7,035 nt of DNA from Anaerolineaceae bacterium UBA5311 (GTDB lineage: Bacteria > Chloroflexota > Anaerolineae > Anaerolineales > Anaerolineaceae): positions 1 through 7,035 of the forward strand of contig DHRN01000094.1 of NCBI GenBank assembly GCA_002411175.1, read 5' to 3'. Positions 5,004 through 7,035 of this stretch are shown here, piece after piece. Both the position numbers and the translations under genes were made by a program. The notes under the pieces are model-generated. The model saw only the letters and a list, made by a program, of their open reading frames with translations, was not told the origin of the DNA and did not search any database. How positions within the stretch are numbered: the stretch's first letter is position 1; each line of letters begins with the position of its first letter.

Positions 5004-6656
5004 ATGACACAAAAAACACCCTGGTATAAAGACGCGGTCTTTATCGAACTCAACACCCGTGCTTATAAAGACTCAAATGGCGACGGATGGGGCGACCTGC
5101 CCGGGTTGATTACAAAGTTGGACTACCTGAAAAATCTGGGTGTAGACGCGATCTGGCTGCTGCCGATCATGCCCTCCCCACTGCGCGACGATGGCTACGA
5201 CGTCAGCGATTTTTGTGACATTTTCCCCGCTTATGGCAGCATGGATGACTTCAAAACCCTGGTCCGCGAAGCCCACAGCCGTGATTTGCGCATCATCGTC
5301 GAGATCATCCCCAACCACACCTCCGACCAGCATTCCTGGTTCCAGGCATCGCGCGACCCCAGCCACCCCGAACACGAAAAATACCGCGACTGGTACGTCT
5401 GGTCTGACACCGATCAGAAATATCTGGGCACACGCATCATCTTTACCGACACCGAGACCTCCAACTGGACCTTCGACCCGCTGCGGGGTCAATATTTCTG
5501 GCACCGCTTCTACTCCACCCAGCCCGACCTGAATTATGACAACGAAGAAGTGCGGCAAGCCATGCTCGACATCGTAAAATTCTGGATCGACGCCGGCGCG
5601 GATGGTTTGCGCATCGATGCCCCGCCCTATCTGTTCGAACGCGAGGGCACCAGCAGCGAAAACCTGCCCGAAACGCACGCCTATCTGAAACGTATGCGCA
5701 AATTCGTTGACGACTACAAGCCCGATACGCTTTTGCTCAGCGAAGCCAACATGTGGCCTGAAGACGTGATCGAATACTTCGGTGATGGCGACGAAATGCA
5801 CATGAATTTCCATTTCCCGCTCATGCCGCGCCTGTTTATGGCGCTGGCAAAGGGCGATCGCACACCAATTGAAGAAATTTTAGCGCGCACGCCCGACCTG
5901 CCGGAAGGCTGCCAGTGGGGCACCTTTTTGCGCTGCCATGATGAGCTTACGCTCGAAATGGTCACACCCGAAGAACGCCAGTGGATGTGGGAAACCTACG
6001 CGCCCGACCCCCGGCAGCGAATCAACCTCGGCATCCGCCGCCGGCTCGCTCCGCTGGTGGACAACGACCAGCGCAGGATTCTCTTGCTGCACTCCATGCT
6101 GCTCACCATGGTTGGATCGCCCTTCCTTTATTATGGTGACGAGATTGGCATGGGCGACAACATCGAATTGTTCGACCGCAACGGCGTGCGTACCCCCATG
6201 CAGTGGGATGACAGCCCGAATGCTGGTTTTTCCGACGCCCCAGCTGAAAAACTGTACTCACCGGTTATCTCCGACCCTGTTTATGGCTACCAAAAAGTGA
6301 ACGTCGCTGCCCAGGAGGCTGACCCAGACTCGCTTTTGAATAAAGTGCGCCGCCTGATTGCGGTGCGCAAGCAGCACCCGGTCTTTGGTAGGGGCGATTT
6401 CAGCTGGCGGTCGTTCAGCTTTGAGAGCAAAGCAGTGGTCGCCTATCAGCGCAAGTGGCAAGATTCGCGCATCGTGGTGCTGAATAACCTGCGCAATGCG
6501 CCGGTTAAAGGGTGGATCCCGGAGACTGCGGAAAAATTCATTGATATTTTGAGCGGAGAGACCGTTTTGCCCGGTGATTACACCCTTTCACCTTATGGCT
6601 TTTTATGGCTGCTGCCAGTCGATGACCACTCCAACCCAACCCAACCCCCTTTGTAG
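5004..6656 (+). CDS. treS: GH13 trehalose synthase (maltose alpha-D-glucosyltransferase)
   Basis: Cytoplasmic GH13 enzyme that most likely interconverts maltose and trehalose; 550 residues, no signal peptide. The opening WYKDAV, SNGDGWGDLPG (24-34), PSPLRDDGYD (57-66), SDQHSWFQASRDP (107-119), FTDTETSNWTFDP (147-159), ENLPETHAYLK (219-229) and DGDEMHMNFHFPLMPRLFMA (261-280) match TreS as I recall it. Conserved GH13 residues: His105 (region I), Arg203 and nucleophile Asp205 (GLRIDAPPY), acid/base Glu247 (LLLSEAN), and His312 and Asp313. Position 311 is Cys where NHD normally has Asn. No maltokinase domain is fused at the C terminus. AGGAG (4993-4997) lies six bases before ATG. The final residues (about 543-550) and the TAG stop fall in the downstream repeat, so the native C terminus was probably slightly different. 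Alternatives are an alpha-glucosidase or trehalose-cleaving GH13 enzyme, as in agl operons. The family is certain, the exact activity less so. Confidence 0.88.
   Translation: MTQKTPWYKDAVFIELNTRAYKDSNGDGWGDLPGLITKLDYLKNLGVDAIWLLPIMPSPLRDDGYDVSDFCDIFPAYGSMDDFKTLVREAHSRDLRIIVEIIPNHTSDQHSWFQASRDPSHPEHEKYRDWYVWSDTDQKYLGTRIIFTDTETSNWTFDPLRGQYFWHRFYSTQPDLNYDNEEVRQAMLDIVKFWIDAGADGLRIDAPPYLFEREGTSSENLPETHAYLKRMRKFVDDYKPDTLLLSEANMWPEDVIEYFGDGDEMHMNFHFPLMPRLFMALAKGDRTPIEEILARTPDLPEGCQWGTFLRCHDELTLEMVTPEERQWMWETYAPDPRQRINLGIRRRLAPLVDNDQRRILLLHSMLLTMVGSPFLYYGDEIGMGDNIELFDRNGVRTPMQWDDSPNAGFSDAPAEKLYSPVISDPVYGYQKVNVAAQEADPDSLLNKVRRLIAVRKQHPVFGRGDFSWRSFSFESKAVVAYQRKWQDSRIVVLNNLRNAPVKGWIPETAEKFIDILSGETVLPGDYTLSPYGFLWLLPVDDHSNPTQPPL
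6631..6645 (+). repeat. CCAAC triplicate at the GH13 gene / repeat boundary
   Basis: Three head-to-tail CCAAC pentamers lie at the left edge of the downstream repeat array and within the last codons of the GH13 gene (encoding part of SNPTQP). The two following repeat copies lack this triplicate, so it looks like a local expansion at the junction. Confidence 0.75.
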
Positions 6657-6680
6657 AGGCGCTGGGGGGTTGGTTGTTTC
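6641..6680 (+). terminator. Possible operon terminator overlapping the GH13 stop codon
   Basis: CCAACCCCC (6641-6649) is the exact reverse complement of GGGGGTTGG (6665-6673), giving a 9-bp GC-rich stem. Its 15-nt loop contains the TAG stop at 6654-6656. TTGTTTCG follows, a broken U-rich tail. It is the only terminator-like structure at the operon end, but the tail is poor and the structure is part of a repeat, so function is uncertain. Confidence 0.4.
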
Positions 6681-6806
6681 GAAGGTGGTAATATGTAGGG
6701 CGAAGTACCGCTTTTGCTATCACAATCCCCTCTTTAGAGGCGTTGGGGGGGTGGTTGTTTCGAACGTGGTAATTTGTAGGGCGAAGTACCGCTCTTGCTA
6801 CCACAA
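6645..6806. repeat. Two tandem 81-bp repeat units (family A)
   Basis: Unit 1 (6645-6725) and unit 2 (6726-6806) align without gaps and differ at about nine positions by hand count. Each unit starts with a C-run/AGAGG core and a G-run. Each then holds TTCGAA and the conserved TGTAGGGCGAAGTACCGCT. A 6-bp inverted repeat is present in both: 6685-6690 with 6718-6723, including one G-T pair in unit 1, and 6766-6771 with 6799-6804, perfect in unit 2. The 81-bp period is a multiple of three, so spurious open frames run through on both strands; I call no gene here. Confidence 0.88.
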
Positions 6807-7035
6807 CCTCCTCTTCAGAGGGGGGCAGGGGGGTGAGAGAATTGGGAACATCTATGCGGTTGTTGTGGAACCTATTTTTGTTATTTACCACCCACTTTTT
6901 TACGCTCTTACCACCCCCTCTTCAGAGGGGGGCAGGGGGTGAGAGAATTGGGAGCAGCTGTTAAGTTGTTGTGGAACCTATTTTTGTTATTTACCACCCA
7001 CTTTTTTACGCTCTTACCACCCCCTCTTTAGAGGG
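6807..7035. repeat. 106/107-bp tandem repeat units (family B), leaving the window
   Basis: The core CTCTTYAGAGG recurs at 6811, 6918 and 7024. This gives unit 1 (6811-6917, 107 bp), unit 2 (6918-7023, 106 bp) and the start of a third unit cut by the window end. Units 1 and 2 differ by one G in a G-run and by six substitutions confined to 6848-6858 against 6954-6964; the remainder is identical. Each has the hairpin-forming CCCCTCTTCAGAGGGG core, paired G-runs, and the T-rich stretches CTATTTTTG and CACTTTTTTACG. The core is shared with family A. No RNA gene, CRISPR structure or protein-coding signal is recognisable. Confidence 0.88.

Noticed and set aside
5073..5813. A 246-residue open frame antisense to the GH13 gene
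   Set aside because: The sense strand shows clear GH13 motifs throughout; the antisense frame is a codon-bias shadow with no recognisable domain.
6858..6880. Terminator from GGTT/AACC followed by TATTTTTG in family B unit 1
   Set aside because: The stem is only 4 bp with a 7-nt loop and is not kept in unit 2, where GGTT is replaced by AGTT.
6574..6942. Open frames on both strands through the 3' array (+ strand 6574-6942, - strand 6538-6891) with repeated peptides
   Set aside because: The 81-bp period is a multiple of three, so any stop-free frame repeats itself. The peptides are translations of the repeat, overlap the treS end in another frame and lack ribosome-binding sites.
6645..7035. 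CRISPR array
   Set aside because: Units are 81 and 106/107 bp, almost wholly conserved, and there are no distinct unique spacers between short identical repeats; no cas gene is present.

Overview
The window carries one complete carbohydrate-uptake locus, all genes on the + strand: a LacI-family repressor, a lipoprotein sugar-binding protein, two MalF/MalG-type ABC permeases and a GH13 enzyme of the trehalose synthase type. The gene order (LacI regulator, binding protein, permease, permease, GH13 enzyme) resembles the alpha-glucoside (agl) operons known from rhizobia. A plausible reading is import of an alpha-linked disaccharide such as maltose or trehalose, followed by cytoplasmic isomerisation or hydrolysis. 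The ABC ATPase is absent, so it is presumably encoded elsewhere and perhaps shared between transporters.

The organism is probably a bacterium of the Chloroflexota, most likely Anaerolineae. This rests on the binding protein's lipobox followed by a Pro/Val/Glu tandem linker, on protein similarity recalled from memory, and on GC-rich intergenic repeat clusters. It is an inference; no marker gene is present.

Layout. Positions 1-318 hold no credible gene. They contain a GC-rich inverted repeat, a degenerate 35-bp-period repeat that ends in a terminator-like hairpin with a T-tract, then a strong sigma70-type promoter and a CG-centred palindrome over the expected transcription start. The LacI-family gene (319-1350) follows. 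A 71-nt gap with a perfect palindrome and a weak promoter candidate leads to the binding-protein gene (1422-2777). A strong hairpin without a U-tract (2792-2814) separates it from the two permeases (2838-3800 and 3797-4822), which overlap by ATGA. A 181-nt gap with two further inverted repeats and a triplicated 10-mer leads to the GH13 gene (5004-6656). From about 6631 to the window end lies a composite tandem repeat array: two 81-bp units, then 106/107-bp units that run off the edge. The array supplies the last codons and the stop codon of the GH13 gene.

How it works together (inference): without inducer the repressor sits on the palindrome at 287-308. Inducing sugar releases it and the cluster is expressed, either by read-through from this promoter or from a second promoter before the binding-protein gene. 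The hairpin after the binding-protein gene would favour high binding-protein levels over permeases. I see no clearly new biological system. The least ordinary elements are the 3' repeat array that invades the GH13 reading frame, a patch of variation confined to one site in the 106-bp units, and a Cys replacing the usual Asn in the GH13 NHD motif.
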